NCBI GenBank assembly: GCA_032718475.1
Contig: JAUCBJ010002273.1
Span: 97,779-161,778, forward strand
Direction of reading: 5' to 3'
Length of the DNA: 64,000 nt
Origin: Nemertoderma westbladi
Taxonomy: Eukaryota > Xenacoelomorpha > Nemertodermatida > Nemertodermatidae
The notes under the pieces: generated by a model
What the model saw: the letters and a program-made list of their open reading frames with translations, nothing else
The model's database searches: none
Told to the model about the DNA's origin: nothing
Part shown: piece by piece, positions 15,001 through 28,380 of the stretch
Layout: every line of letters starts with the position of its first letter
How positions within the stretch are numbered: the stretch's first letter is position 1
Made by a program: the position numbers and the translations under genes

Positions 15001-18000
15001 TGTATCTATAGTACCGTTATACTATACCTGCACTCTCTACTGTATCTATAGTACCCTTATACTATACCTGCACTCTCTACTGTATCTATAGTACCCTTAT
15101 ACTATACCTGCACTCTCTACTGTATCTATAGTACCCTTATACTATACCTGCACTCTCTACTGTATCTATAGTACCCTTATACTATACCTGCACTCTCTAC
15201 TGTATCTATAGTACCCTTATACTATACCTGCACTCTCTACTGTATCTATAGTACCCTTATACTATACCTGCACTCTCTACTGTATCTATAGTACCCTTAT
15301 ACTATACCTGCACTCTCTACTGTATCTATAGTACCCTTATACTATACCTGCACTCTCTACTGTATCTATAGTACCCTTATACTATACCTGCACTCTCTAC
15401 TCCATCTATAGTACCCTTATACTATACCTGCACTCTCTACTGTATCTATAGTACCCTTATACTATACCTGCACTCTCTACTGTATCTATAGTACCCTTAT
15501 ACTATACCTGCACTCTCTACTGTATCTATAGTACCCTTATACTATACCTGCACTCTCTACTCTATAGTACCCTTATACTATACCTGCACTCTCTACTGTA
15601 TCTATAGTACCGTTATACTATACCTGCACTCTCTACTGTATCTATAGTACCCTTATACTATACCTGCACTCTCTACTGTATCTATAGTACCCTTATACTA
15701 TACCTGCACTCTCTACTGTATCTATAGTACCCTTATACTATACCTGCACTCTCTACTGTATCTATAGTACCCTTATACTATACCTGCACTCTCTACTCTA
15801 TAGTACCCTTATACTATACCTGCACTCTCTACTGTATCTATAGTACCGTTATACTATACCTGCACTCCCTACTGTATCTATAGTACCCTTATACTATACC
15901 TGCACTCTCTACTGTATCTATAGTACCCTTATACTATACCTGCACTCTCTACTCCATCTATAGTACCCTTATACTATACCTGCACTCTCTACTGTATCTA
16001 TAGTACCCTTATACTATACCTGCACTCTCTACTGTATCTATAGTACCCTTATACTATACCTGCACTCTCTACTGTATCTATAGTACCCTTATACTATACC
16101 TGCACTCTCTACTGTATCTATAGTACCCTTATACTATACCTGCACTCTCTACTGTATCTATAGTACCGTTATACTATACCTGCACTCTCTACTGTATCTA
16201 TAGTACCCTTATACTATACCTGCACTCCCTACTGTATCTATAGTACCCTTATACTATACCTGCACTCTCTACTGTATCTATAGTACCCTTATACTATACC
16301 TGCACTCTCTACTGTATCTATAGTACCCTTATACTATACCTGCACTCTCTACTCCATCTATAGTACCCTTATACTATACCTGCACTCTCTACTGTATCTA
16401 TAGTACCCTTATACTATACCTGCACTCTCTACTGTATCTATAGTACCCTTATACTATACCTGCACTCTCTACTGTATCTATAGTACACTTATACTATACC
16501 TGCACTCTCTACTGTATCTATAGTACCCTTATACTATACCTGCACTCTACTGTATCTATAGTACCCTTATACTATACCTGCACTCTCTACTGTATCTATA
16601 GTACCGTTATACTATACCTGCACTCTCTACTGTATCTATAGTACCCTTATACTATACCTGCACTCTCTACTCCATCTATAGTACCCTTATACTATACCTG
16701 CACTCTCTACTCCATCTATAGTACCCTTATACTATACCTGCACTCTCTACTCCATCTATAGTACCCTTATACTATACCTGCACTCTCTACTGTATCTATA
16801 GTACCCTTATACTATACCTGCACTCTCTACTGTATCTATAGTACCCTTATACTATACCTGCACTCTCTACTCCATCTATAGTACCCTTATACTATACCTG
16901 CACTCTCTACTGTATCTATAGTACCCTTATACTATACCTGCACTCTCTACTTATCTATAGTACCCTTATACTATACCTGCACTCTCTACTGTATCTATAG
17001 TACCCTTATACTATACCTGCACTCTCTACTGTATCTATAGTACCCTTATACTATACCTGCACTCCCTACTGTATCTATAGTACCCTTATACTATACCTGC
17101 ACTCTCTACTCCATCTATAGTACCCTTATACTATACCTGCACTCTCTACTGTATCTATAGTACCCTTATACTATACCTGCACTCTCTACTGTATCTATAG
17201 TACCCTTATACTATACCTGCACTCTCTACTGTCATCTATAAGTACCCTTATACTATACCTGCACTCTCTACTGTATCTATAGTACCCTTATACTATACCT
17301 GCACTCTCTACTGTATCTATAGTACCCTTATACTATACCTGCACTCTCTACTGTATCTATAGTACCCTTATACTATACCTGCACTCTCTACTGTATCTAT
17401 AGTACCCTTATACTATACCTGCACTCTCTACTGTATCTATAGTACCCTTATACTATACCTGCACTCTCTACTGTATCTATAGTACCCTTATACTATACCT
17501 GCACTCTCTACTGTATCTATAGTACCCTTATACTATACCTGCACTCTCTACTGTATCTATAGTACCCTTATACTATACCTGCACTCTCTACTGTATCTAT
17601 AGTATCCTTATACTATACCTGCACTCTCTACTGTATCTATAGTACCCTTATACTATACCTGCACTCTCTACTGTATCTATAGTACCCTTATACTATACCT
17701 GCACTCTCTACTGTATCTATAGTACCCTTATACTATACCTGCACTCTCTACTGTATCTATAGTACCCTTATACTATACCTGCACTCTCTACTGTATCTAT
17801 AGTACCCTTATACTATACCTGCACTCTCTACTCCATCTATAGTACCCTTATACTATACCTGCACTCTCTACTGTATCTATAGTACCCTTATACTATACCT
17901 GCACTCTCTACTGTATCTATAGTACCCTTATACTATACCTGCACTCTCTACTGTATCTATAGTACCCTTATACTATACCTGCACTCTCTACTGTATCTAT

Positions 18001-19000
18001 AGTACCCTTATACTATACCTGCACTCTCTACTGTATCTATAGTACCCTTATACTATACCTGCACTCTCTACTGTATCTATAGTACCCTTATACTATACCT
18101 GCACTCTCTACTGTATCTATAGTACCCTTATACTATACCTGCACTCTCTACTGTATCTATAGTACCCTTATACTATACCTGCACTCTCTACTGTATCTAT
18201 AGTACCCTTATACTATACCTGCACTCTCTACTGTATCTATAGTACCCTTATACTATACCTGCACTCTCTACTGTATCTATAGTACCCTTATACTATACCT
18301 GCACTCTCTACTGTATCTATAGTACCCTTATACTATACCTGCACTCTCTACTGTATCTATAGTACCCTTATACTATACCTGCACTCTCTACTTCCATCTA
18401 TAGTACCCTTATACTATACCTGCACTCTCTACTCCATCTATAGTACCCTTATACTATACCTGCACTCTCTACTGTATCTATAGTACCCTTATACTATACC
18501 TGCACTCTCTACTGTATCTATAGTACCCGTATACTATACCTGCACTCTCTACTGTATCTATAGTACCCGTATACTATACCTGCACTCTCTACTGTATCTA
18601 TAGTACCCTTATACTATACCTGCACTCTCTACTGTCATCTATAGTACCCTTATACTATACCTACACTCTCTACTCTCATCTATAGTACCCTTATACTATA
18701 CCTGCACTCTCTACTGTATCTATAGTACCCTTATACTATACCTGCACTCTCTACTGTATCTATAGTACCCTTATACTATACCTGCACTCTCTACTGTATC
18801 TATAGTACCCTTATACTATACCTGCACTCTCTACTGTATCTATAGTACCCTTATACTATACCTGCACTCTCTACTGTAACTATAGTACCCGTATACTATA
18901 CCTGCACTCTCTACTGTAACTATAGTACCCTTATACTATACCTGCACTCTCTACTGTATCTATAGTACCCTTATACTATACCTGCACTCTCTACTGTATC

Positions 19001-19030
19001 TATAGTACCCTTATACCTATAGTACCCTTA
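19001..19030. repeat. Truncated satellite unit (deletion junction)
   Basis: Here TAGTACCCTTATAC is followed directly by CTATAGTACCC, so the CTGCACTCTCTACTGTAT part of one unit is missing. A similar short unit, lacking CCCTTATACT, lies near 41-70. These are among the few breaks of the 40-bp phase and look like unequal exchange or replication slippage points. Confidence 0.8.
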
Positions 19031-22000
19031 TACTATACCTGCACTCTCTACTGTATCTATAGTACCCTTATACTATACCTGCACTCTCTACTGTATCTAT
19101 AGTACCCTTATACTATACCTGCACTCTCTACTGTATCTATAGTACCCTTATACTATACCTGCACTCTCTACTGTATCTATAGTACCCTTATACTATACCT
19201 GCACTCTCTACTGTATCTATAGTACCCTTATACTATACCTGCACTCTCTACTGTATCTATAGTACCCTTATACTATACCTGCACTCTCTACTGTATCTAT
19301 AGTACCCTTATACTATACCTGCACTCTCTACTGTATCTATAGTACCCTTATACTATACCTGCACTCTCTACTGTATCTATAGTACCCTTATACTATACCT
19401 GCACTCTCTACTGTATCTATAGTACCCTTATACTATACCTGCACTCTCTACTGTCATCTATAGTACCCTTATACTATACCTGCACTCTCTACTGTATCTA
19501 TAGTACCCTTATACTATACCTGCACTCTCTACTGTATCTATAGTACCCTTATACTATACCTGCACTCTCTACTGTATCTATAGTACCGTTATACTATACC
19601 TGCACTCTCTACTGTATCTATAGTACCCTTATACTATACCTGCACTCTCTACTGTATCTATAGTACCCTTATACTATACCTGCACTCTCTACTGTATCTA
19701 TAGTACCCTTATACTATACCTGCACTCTCTACTCCATCTATAGTACCCTTATACTATACCTGCACTCTCTACTGTATCTATAGTACCCTTATACTATACC
19801 TGCACTCTCTACTGTATCTATAGTACCCTTATACTATACCTGCACTCTCTACTGTATCTATAGTACCCTTATACTATACCTGCACTCTCTACTGTATCTA
19901 TAGTACCCTTATACTATACCTGCACTCTCTACTGTATCTATAGTACCCTTATACTATACCTGCACTCTCTACTTCCATCTATAGTACCCTTATACTATAC
20001 CTGCACTCTCTACTGTATCTATAGTACCCTTATACTATACCTGCACTCTCTACTGTATCTATAGTACCCTTATACTATACCTGCACTCTCTACTGTATCT
20101 ATAGTACCCTTATACTATACCTGCACTCTCTACTGTATCTATAGTACCCTTATACTATACCTGCACTCTCTACTATCTATAGTACCCTTATACTATACCT
20201 GCACTCTCTACTGTATCTATAGTACCCTTATACTATACCTGCACTCTCTACTGTATCTATAGTACCCTTATACTATACCTGCACTCTCTACTGTATCTAT
20301 AGTACCCTTATACTATACCTGCACTCTCTACTCCATCTATAGTACCCTTATACTATACCTGCATTCTCTACTCCATCTATAGTACCCTTATACTATACCT
20401 GCATTCTCTACTCCATCTATAGTACCCTTATACTATACCTGCATTCTCTACTGTATCTATAGTACCCTTATACTATACCTACACTCTCTACTGTATCTAT
20501 AGTACCCTTATACTATACCTGCACTCTCTACTGTATCTATAGTACCCTTATACTATACCTGCACTCTCTACTGTATCTATAGTACCCTTATACTATACCT
20601 GCTCTCTCTACTGTATCTATAGTACCCTTATACTATACCTGCACTCTCTACTCCATCTATAGTACCCTTATACTATACCTGCACTCTCTACTGTATCTAT
20701 AGTACCCTTATACTATACCTGCACTCTCTACTGTATCTATAGTACCCTTATACTATACCTGCACTCTCTACTGTATCTATAGTACCCTTATACTATACCT
20801 GCACTCTCTACTGTATCTATAGTACCCTTATACTATACCTGCACTCTCTACTGTATCTATAGTACCCTTATACTATACCTGCACTCTCTACTGTATCTAT
20901 AGTACCCTTATACTATACCTGCACTCTCTACTGTATCTATAGTACCCTTATACTATACCTGCACTCTCTACTGTATCTATAGTACCCTTATACTATACCT
21001 GCACTCTCTACTGTATCTATAGTACCCTTATACTATACCTGCACTCTCTACTGTATCTATAGTACCCTTATACTATACCTGCACTCTCTACTGTATCTAT
21101 AGTACCCTTATACTATACCTGCACTCTCTACTGTATCTATAGTACCCTTATACTATACCTGCACTCTCTACTGTATCTATAGTACCCTTATACTATACCT
21201 GCACTCTCTACTGTATCTATAGTACCCTTATACTATACCTGCACTCTCTACTGTATCTATAGTACCCTTATACTATACCTGCACTCTCTACTGTATCTAT
21301 AGTACCCTTATACTATACCTGCACTCTCTACTGTATCTATAGTACCCTTATACTATACCTGCACTCTCTACTGTATCTATAGTACCCTTATACTATACCT
21401 GCACTCTCTACTGTATCTATAGTACCCTTATACTATACCTGCACTCTCTACTGTATCTATAGTACCCTTATACTATACCTGCACTCTCTACTGTATCTAT
21501 AGTACCCTTATACTATACCTGCACTCTCTACTGTATCTATAGTACCCTTATACTATACCTGCACTCTCTACTTATCTATAGTACCCTTATACTATACCTG
21601 CACTCTCTACTGTATCTATAGTACCCTTATACTATACCTGCACTCTCTACTGTATCTATAGTACCCTTATACTATACCTGCACTCTCTACTGTATCTATA
21701 GTACCCTTATACTATACCTGCACTCTCTACTGTATCTATAGTACCCTTATACTATACCTGCACTCTCTACTGTATCTATAGTACCCTTATACTATACCTG
21801 CACTCTCTACTGTATCTATAGTACCCTTATACTATACCTGCACTCTCTACTGTATCTATAGTACCCTTATACTATACCTGCACTCTCTACTGTATCTATA
21901 GTACCCTTATACTATACCTGCACTCTCTACTGTATCTATAGTACCCTTATACTATACCTGCACTCTCTACTGTATCTATAGTACCCTTATACTATACCTG

Positions 22001-22599
22001 CACTCTCTACTGTATCTATAGTACCCTTATACTATACCTGCACTCTCTACTCCATCTATAGTACCCTTATACTATACCTGCACTCTCTACTGTATCTATA
22101 GTACCCTTATACTATACCTGCACTCTCTACTGTATCTATAGTACCCTTATACTATACCTGCACTCTCTACTGTATCTATAGTACCCTTATACTATACCTG
22201 CTCTCTCTACTGTATCTATAGTACCCTTATACTATACCTGCACTCTCTACTCCATCTATAGTACCCTTATACTATACCTGCACTCTCTACTGTATCTATA
22301 GTACCCTTATACTATACCTGCACTCTCTACTGTATCTATAGTACCCTTATACTATACCTGCACTCTCTACTCCATCTATAGTACCCTTATACTATACCTG
22401 CACTCTCTACTGTATCTATAGTACCCTTATACTATACCTGCACTCTCTACTCCATCTATAGTACCCTTATACTATACCTGCACTCTCTACTGTATCTATA
22501 GTACCCTTATACTATACCTGCACTCTCTACTGTATCTATAGTACCCTTATACTATACCTGCACTCTCTACTGTATCTATAGTACCCTTATACTATACCT

Positions 22600-25500
22600 G
22601 CACTCTCTACTGTAACTATAGTACCCTTATACTATACCTGCACTCTCTATTCCATCTATAGTACCCTTATACTATACCTGCACTCTCTACTGTATCTATA
22701 GTACCCTTATACTATACCTGCACTCTCTACTCCATCTATAGTACCCTTATACTATACCTGCACTCTCTACTGTATCTATAGTACCCTTATACTATACCTG
22801 CACTCTCTACTGTATCTATAGTACCCTTATACTATACCTGCACTCTCTACTATCTATAGTACCCTTATACTATACCTGCATTCTCTACTCCATCTATAGT
22901 ACCCTTATACTATACCTACACTCTCTACTGTATCTATAGTACCCTTATACTATACCTGCACTCTCTACTGTAACTATAGTACCCTTATACTATACCTGCA
23001 CTCTCTATTCCATCTATAGTACCCTTATACTATACCTGCATTCTCTACTCCATCTATAGTACCCTTATACTATACCTGCTCTCTCTACTCCATCTATAGT
23101 ACCCTTATACTATACCTGCACTCTCTACTGTATCTATAGTACCCTTATACTATACCTGCACTCTCTACTGTATCTATAGTACCCTTATACTATACCTGCA
23201 CTCTCTACTATCTATAGTACCCTTATACTATACCTGCATTCTCTACTCCATCTATAGTACCCTTATACTATACCTACACTCTCTACTGTATCTATAGTAC
23301 CCTTATACTATACCTGCACTCTCTACTGTATCTATAGTACCCTTATACTATACCTGCACTCTCTACTGTATCTATAGTACACTTATACTATACCTGCACT
23401 CTCTACTGTATCTATAGTACCCTTATACTATACCTGCACTCTCTACTCCATCTATAGTACCCTTATACTATACCTGCACTCTCTACTGTAACTATAGTAC
23501 CCTTATACTATACCTGCACTCTCTATTCCATCTATAGTACCCTTATACTATACCTGCACTCTCTACTGTATCTATAGTACCCTTATACTATACCTGCACT
23601 CTCTACTGTATCTATAGTACCCTTATACTATACCTGCACTCTCTACTGTATCTATAGTACCCTTATACTATACCTGCACTCTCTACTCCATCTATAGTAC
23701 CCTTATACTATACCTGCACTCTCTACTGTAACTATAGTACCCTTATACTATACCTGCACTCTCTATTCCATCTATAGTACCCTTATACTATACCTGCACT
23801 CTCTACTGTATCTATAGTACCCTTATAATATACCTGCACTCTCTACTGTATCTATAGTACCCTTATACTATACCTGCACTCTCTACTCCATCTATAGTAC
23901 CCTTATACTATACCTGCACTCTCTACTGTATCTATAGTACCCTTATACTATACCTGCACTCTCTACTGTATCTATAGTACCCTTATACTATACCTGCACT
24001 CTCTACTGTATCTATAGTACCCTTATACTATACCTGCACTCTCTACTGTATCTATAGTACCCTTATACTATACCTGCACTCTCTACTCCATCTATAGTAC
24101 CCTTATACTATACCTGCACTCTCTACTGTATCTATAGTACCCTTATAATATACCTGCACTCTCTACTGTAACTATAGTACCCTTATACTATACCTGCACT
24201 CTCTACTGTATCTATAGTACCCTTATACTATACCTGCACTCTCTATTCCATCTATAGTACCGTTATACTATACCTGCACTCTCTATTCCATCTATAGTAC
24301 CCTTATAATATACCTGCACTCTCTACTCCATCTATAGTACCCTTATACTATACCTGCACTCTCTACTGTATCTATAGTACCCTTATACTATACCTGCACT
24401 CTCTACTGTATCTATAGTACCCTTATACTATACCTGCACTCTCTATTCCATCTATAGTACCGTTATACTATACCTGCACTCTCTATTCCATCTATAGTAC
24501 CCTTATAATATACCTGCACTCTCTACTCCATCTATAGTACCCTTATACTATACCTGCACTCTCTACTGTATCTATAGTACCCTTATAATATACCTGCACT
24601 CTCTACTGTATCTATAGTACCCTTATACTATACCTGCACTCTCTACTGTATCTATGGTACCCTTATACTATACCTGCACTCTCTACTCCATCTATAGTAC
24701 CCTTATACTATACCTGCACTCTCTACTGTATCTATAGTACCCTTATAATATACCTGCACTCTCTACTGTATCTATAGTACCCTTATACTATACCTGCACT
24801 CTCTACTGTATCTATAGTACCCTTATACTATACCTGCACTCTCTATTCCATCTATAGTACCGTTATACTATACCTGCACTCTCTATTCCATCTATAGTAC
24901 CCTTATAATATACCTGCACTCTCTACTCCATCTATAGTACCCTTATAATATACCTGCACTCTCTACTGTATCTATAGTACCCTTATACTATACCTGCACT
25001 CTCTACTGTATCTATAGTACCCTTATACTATACCTGCACTCTCTATTCCATCTATAGTACCCTTATAATATACCTGCACTCTCTACTGTATCTATAGTAC
25101 CCTTATACTATACCTGCACTCTCTACTGTATCTATAGTACCGTTATACTATACCTGCACTCTCTATTCCATCTATAGTACCCTTATAATATACCTGCACT
25201 CTCTACTGTATCTATAGTACCCTTATACTATACCTGCACTCTCTACTGTATCTATAGTACCCTTATACTATACCTGCACTCTCTATTCCATCTATAGTAC
25301 CGTTATACTATACCTGCACTCTCTATTCCATCTATAGTACCCTTATACTATACCTGCACTCTCTACTGTATCTATAGTACCCTTATACTATACCTGCACT
25401 CTCTATTCCATCTATAGTACCCTTATACTATACCTGCACTCTCTACTGTATCTATAGTACCCTTATACTATACCTGCACTCTCTACTGTATCTATAGTAC

Positions 25501-26110
25501 CCTTATACTATACCTGCACTCTCTACTGTATCTATAGTACCCTTATACTATACCTGCACTCTCTATTCCATCTATAGTACCCTTATACTATACCTGCACT
25601 CTCTACTGTATCTATAGTACCCTTATACTATACCTGCACTCTCTACTCCATCTATAGTACCCTTATACTATACCTGCACTCTCTACTGTATCTATAGTAC
25701 CCTTATACTATACCTGCACTCTACTGTATCTATAGTACCGTTATACTATACCTGCACTCTCTACTGTATCTATAGTACCGTTATACTATACCTGCACTCT
25801 CTATTCCATCTATAGTACCCTTATAATATACCTGCACTCTCTACTCCATCTATAGTACCCTTATACTATACCTGCACTCTCTACTGTATCTATAGTACCC
25901 TTATACTATACCTGCACTCTCTATTCCATCTATAGTACCCTTATACTATACCTGCACTCTCTACTGTATCTATAGTAACGTTATACTATACCTGCACTCT
26001 CTATTCCATCTATAGTACCGTTATACTATACCTGCACTCTCTATTCCATCTATAGTACCCTTATAATATACCTGCACTCTCTACTCCATCTATAGTACCC
26101 TTATACTATA
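22600..26110. repeat. Higher-order zone of the 40-bp satellite
   Basis: Variant units recur in fixed order here. The pair GTAAC unit then TATTCC unit occurs near 22612, 22970, 23487 and 23727. A longer string (TATTCC + CCGTTATAC unit, TATTCC unit, usually with CTTATAATA) starts at 24241, 24441, 24841, 25281 and about 25999. Spacings of 200, 240, 400 and 440 are multiples of 40. This is the signature of amplification of multi-unit blocks, unlike the more uniform left part of the array. Confidence 0.85.
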
Positions 26111-26760
26111 CCTGCACTCTCTACTGTATCTATAGTACCCTTATACTATACCTGCACTCTCTACTGTATCTATAGTACCCTTATAATATACCTGCACTCT
26201 CTACTGTATCTATAGTACCCTTATACTATACCTGCACTCTCTATTCCATCTATAGTACCCTTATACTATACCTGCACTCTCTACTGTATCTATAGTAACG
26301 TTATACTATACCTGCACTCTCTACTGTATCTATAGTACCCTTATACTATACCTGCACTCTCTACTGTATCTATAGTACCCTTATACTATACCTGCACTCT
26401 CTACTGTATCTATAGTACCCTTATACTATACCTGCACTCTCTACTCCATCTATAGCACCCTTATACTATACCTGCACTCTCTACTGTATCTATAGTACCC
26501 TTATACTATACCTGCACTCTCTACTGTATCTATAGTACCCTTATACTATACCTGCACTCTCTACTGTATCTATAGTACCCTTATACTATACCTGCACTCT
26601 CTACTGTATCTATAGTACCCTTATACTATACCTGCACTCTCTACTCCATCTATAGCACCCTTATACTATACCTGCACTCTCTACTGTATCTATAGTACCC
26701 TTATACTATACCTGCACTCTCTACTGTATCTATAGTACCCTTACACTATACCTGCTATCT

Positions 26761-27259
26761 ACCGTATTTATTTACCTTTGCTGCAAATCTCTTGCAAATA
26801 TCGACATGAACATCCCAGAACAAATTAAGTAAATGATAGTCAATTGGAGTGCCGAAGTCATAATTCCAGGAAAATGCTTTTAAACCTATGGATGTTTTAT
26901 AGGATAAGGTAATTATTAATCTATGAAAAAAACATGTTTGAAATTTCTAAATTAATTTATATGAATTCCATCTAATTGCAAACACCAAGAAACCGGTGTA
27001 AATCAAAAATAGAGATGTTTCAAATCATATTTCATGCTATGTAATTTTCAAAAACGTCTCAAAAAAGTGCCAAAAGTAGGGTTGAAAAATGGTGCTATAA
27101 TAAGAAAACTTCCCAATATTTTGAAAACCGTTTTCACTATTAGGAAGACAGTAGATTTTTAGGAAAAGTCATAAAATTTCAGATTCCCAACTGCGTTTGT
27201 TTCTGAATTATAACAAAAAAACCACGGGGGGTTATATTGACCCCACGGGTTTAATAGGG
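26761..27259. other. AT-rich single-copy-like stretch beside the satellite
   Basis: No open frame or known gene is visible. The sequence is AT-rich with homopolymer runs. Its right end, about 27222-27263, resembles the terminus of a TTAA-specific transposon, so part of this stretch could be the inside of such an element. The opposite end was not found; it may have been lost where the satellite begins. Confidence 0.5.
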
Positions 27260-27263
27260 TTAA
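27222..27263 (-). mobile_element. Possible piggyBac-type transposon end with TTAA
   Basis: On the minus strand the sequence reads TTAA then CCCTATTAAACCCGTGGGG, TCAATATAACCCCCC. PiggyBac-superfamily elements insert at TTAA and have ends starting CCC, often with a GGGTCA...TGACCC-like inner palindrome; both traits are seen here in imperfect form. No transposase and no matching second end are visible, so this is only a possible solo end. Confidence 0.35.
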
Positions 27264-27265
27264 GC

Positions 27266-27300
27266 AGCAGCTTGGCGGGTCGTATCTAGTAGGTCATGGA
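27266..27300 (+). repeat. 35-bp segment matching 57744-57778 in inverse orientation
   Basis: GCAGCTTGGCGGGTCGTATC and the following TAGTAGGTCATG are, apart from a small indel, the reverse complement of 57744-57778. Each copy lies a short distance upstream of a copy of the 37-bp minisatellite module, but in opposite orientation. Confidence 0.75.
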
Positions 27301-27729
27301 TTATCTATATCAGCTGAACTAGCTCTAACTTATTGAGTTTGCCTACAATAGTATTCTCCTAGAGATTAGCTGTTAATTTCGCTTTACTTTTCCAAGTACT
27401 TTATACTTACAAACTTACCTCAATAATGATTAAAATATCTCACTGAATTTTTACAGACTTTAAGAAATTTCTATGTACCAGCACACTCTATAATGATATA
27501 CTGTAGAGATAAACATTCACTACTTTGATTTAATCCAATCTGATACTTTGACTGAACTGCCCGACATAATATATTTTATTCACCTACTGTAGACATATAG
27601 ACTCATGACTATTTTGCACATCTGTCACATCTCAGTCTGTATGAGTCATAGCCAACAACTACTTTGTTCATATTCACATGGTGTGCCTCAATAAAATTCT
27701 AATTATGTTATAATATAAATTTTACGGCG

Positions 27730-27800
27730 CAAGTATATGAGCTAATGTTGATCTACTTGGTCGAAATCCGTTATGGATAGTTACGCCGTTAGGCCTTATG
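27730..27800 (-). pseudogene. Short relic of an RTE-type reverse transcriptase
   Basis: The stretch AATGTTGATCTACTTGGTCG followed by AAATCCGTTATGG closely matches the RTE copy at 36299-36369, which encodes the QNGFRPSRST region of reverse transcriptase on the minus strand. About 70 bases are alignable, with small deletions. It is a dead fragment, not a gene. Confidence 0.7.
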
Positions 27801-27807
27801 CCGCAAC

Positions 27808-28380
27808 CTAACTAAAATTATGTCCTCTTTCAGATGAGACAAATAAAAATGTAATAGCTCCAGTTGTTTTCGAGATATGAGATGTTCCTGGCACCCATCC
27901 ATACAATTTCAGAACTTTCGGAATTGATTGTAACGATTTGTATCGTGATCAGCGACCTTGAAAAACAGTGTAGCATCAGAAATATCAAACCTAAGGCAAA
28001 ATTTTCATGACAGTTTCGAATTTTTTTTGCTACTTGTACGTTTCGTTGTGGAGGACCAAAATAGCACAAAAAATGATGACCTTATGCGACCATTGGTGAC
28101 TGATGGAATATAGTTATACTACATCGTCTATTCAATACGTTATCCCCAACGTAGTTGAGATGACAACAACCGTTGGCAATAATTATTATACCATCTTAAA
28201 ACTTCAATCCTTTTCAATCCAATTCTCGGACGCCCACCAGTCGCACAAACAAATCCCCGACCGAATTTACCACAGTAGGACAGGACCCCTGATTCTTGGC
28301 TGATGTGATAAACGAGAGCAGGGTGAGTTAACCACGTGGTAGTTGACGGAATCGAATCAGTTAGTTGTGCGGACAGAATC
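27808..28380. repeat. Leader of duplicated minisatellite module, copy 1
   Basis: About 570 bases nearly identical to 57860-58434, in the same orientation and about 30 kb away. By eye I count roughly ten substitutions or small indels. A 66-codon frame (28103-28303, +) is kept in both copies, but the region shows no coding signature and its differences do not favour third codon positions, so I treat it as non-coding. It ends at a 37-bp repeat array, as in copy 2. Confidence 0.85.

Larger units (their letters stand above)
1..26760. repeat. 40-bp satellite array, about 669 copies, open at the left edge
   Basis: An unbroken head-to-tail array with a strict 40-bp period (three units per 120 bases throughout). 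Each unit begins ACCTGCACTCTCTACTGTAT and continues CTATAGTACCCTTATACTAT. Each carries a perfect 7-bp inverted repeat, TATAGTA-CCCTTA-TACTATA (unit positions 22-41). Most variation sits at one spot, unit positions 18-20: GTATC, CCATC, TTCCATC, GTCCATC, GTCATC, CCCTC or GTAAC. From about 22600 on, further variants appear (TATTCC, CCGTTATAC, CTTATAATA). The array starts at base 1 so its true length is unknown. The last units before 26760 are degenerate. All frames have stops, so it is not coding. It could be a pericentromeric, subtelomeric or interstitial satellite; the window cannot tell. Confidence 0.98.

Noticed and set aside
1-26760. CRISPR array, because of the regular short repeats
   Set aside because: There are no unique spacers; the whole 40-bp unit repeats head to tail, and the DNA is eukaryotic.
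28010-28050. Minus-strand CGAAACGTAC, like the 3' half of the hammerhead core
   Set aside because: No CTGATGA upstream on that strand, in either module copy.
28103-28303. 66-codon frame kept in both module copies as a gene
   Set aside because: Differences between the copies include amino-acid changes, with no coding bias; no start context or domain.
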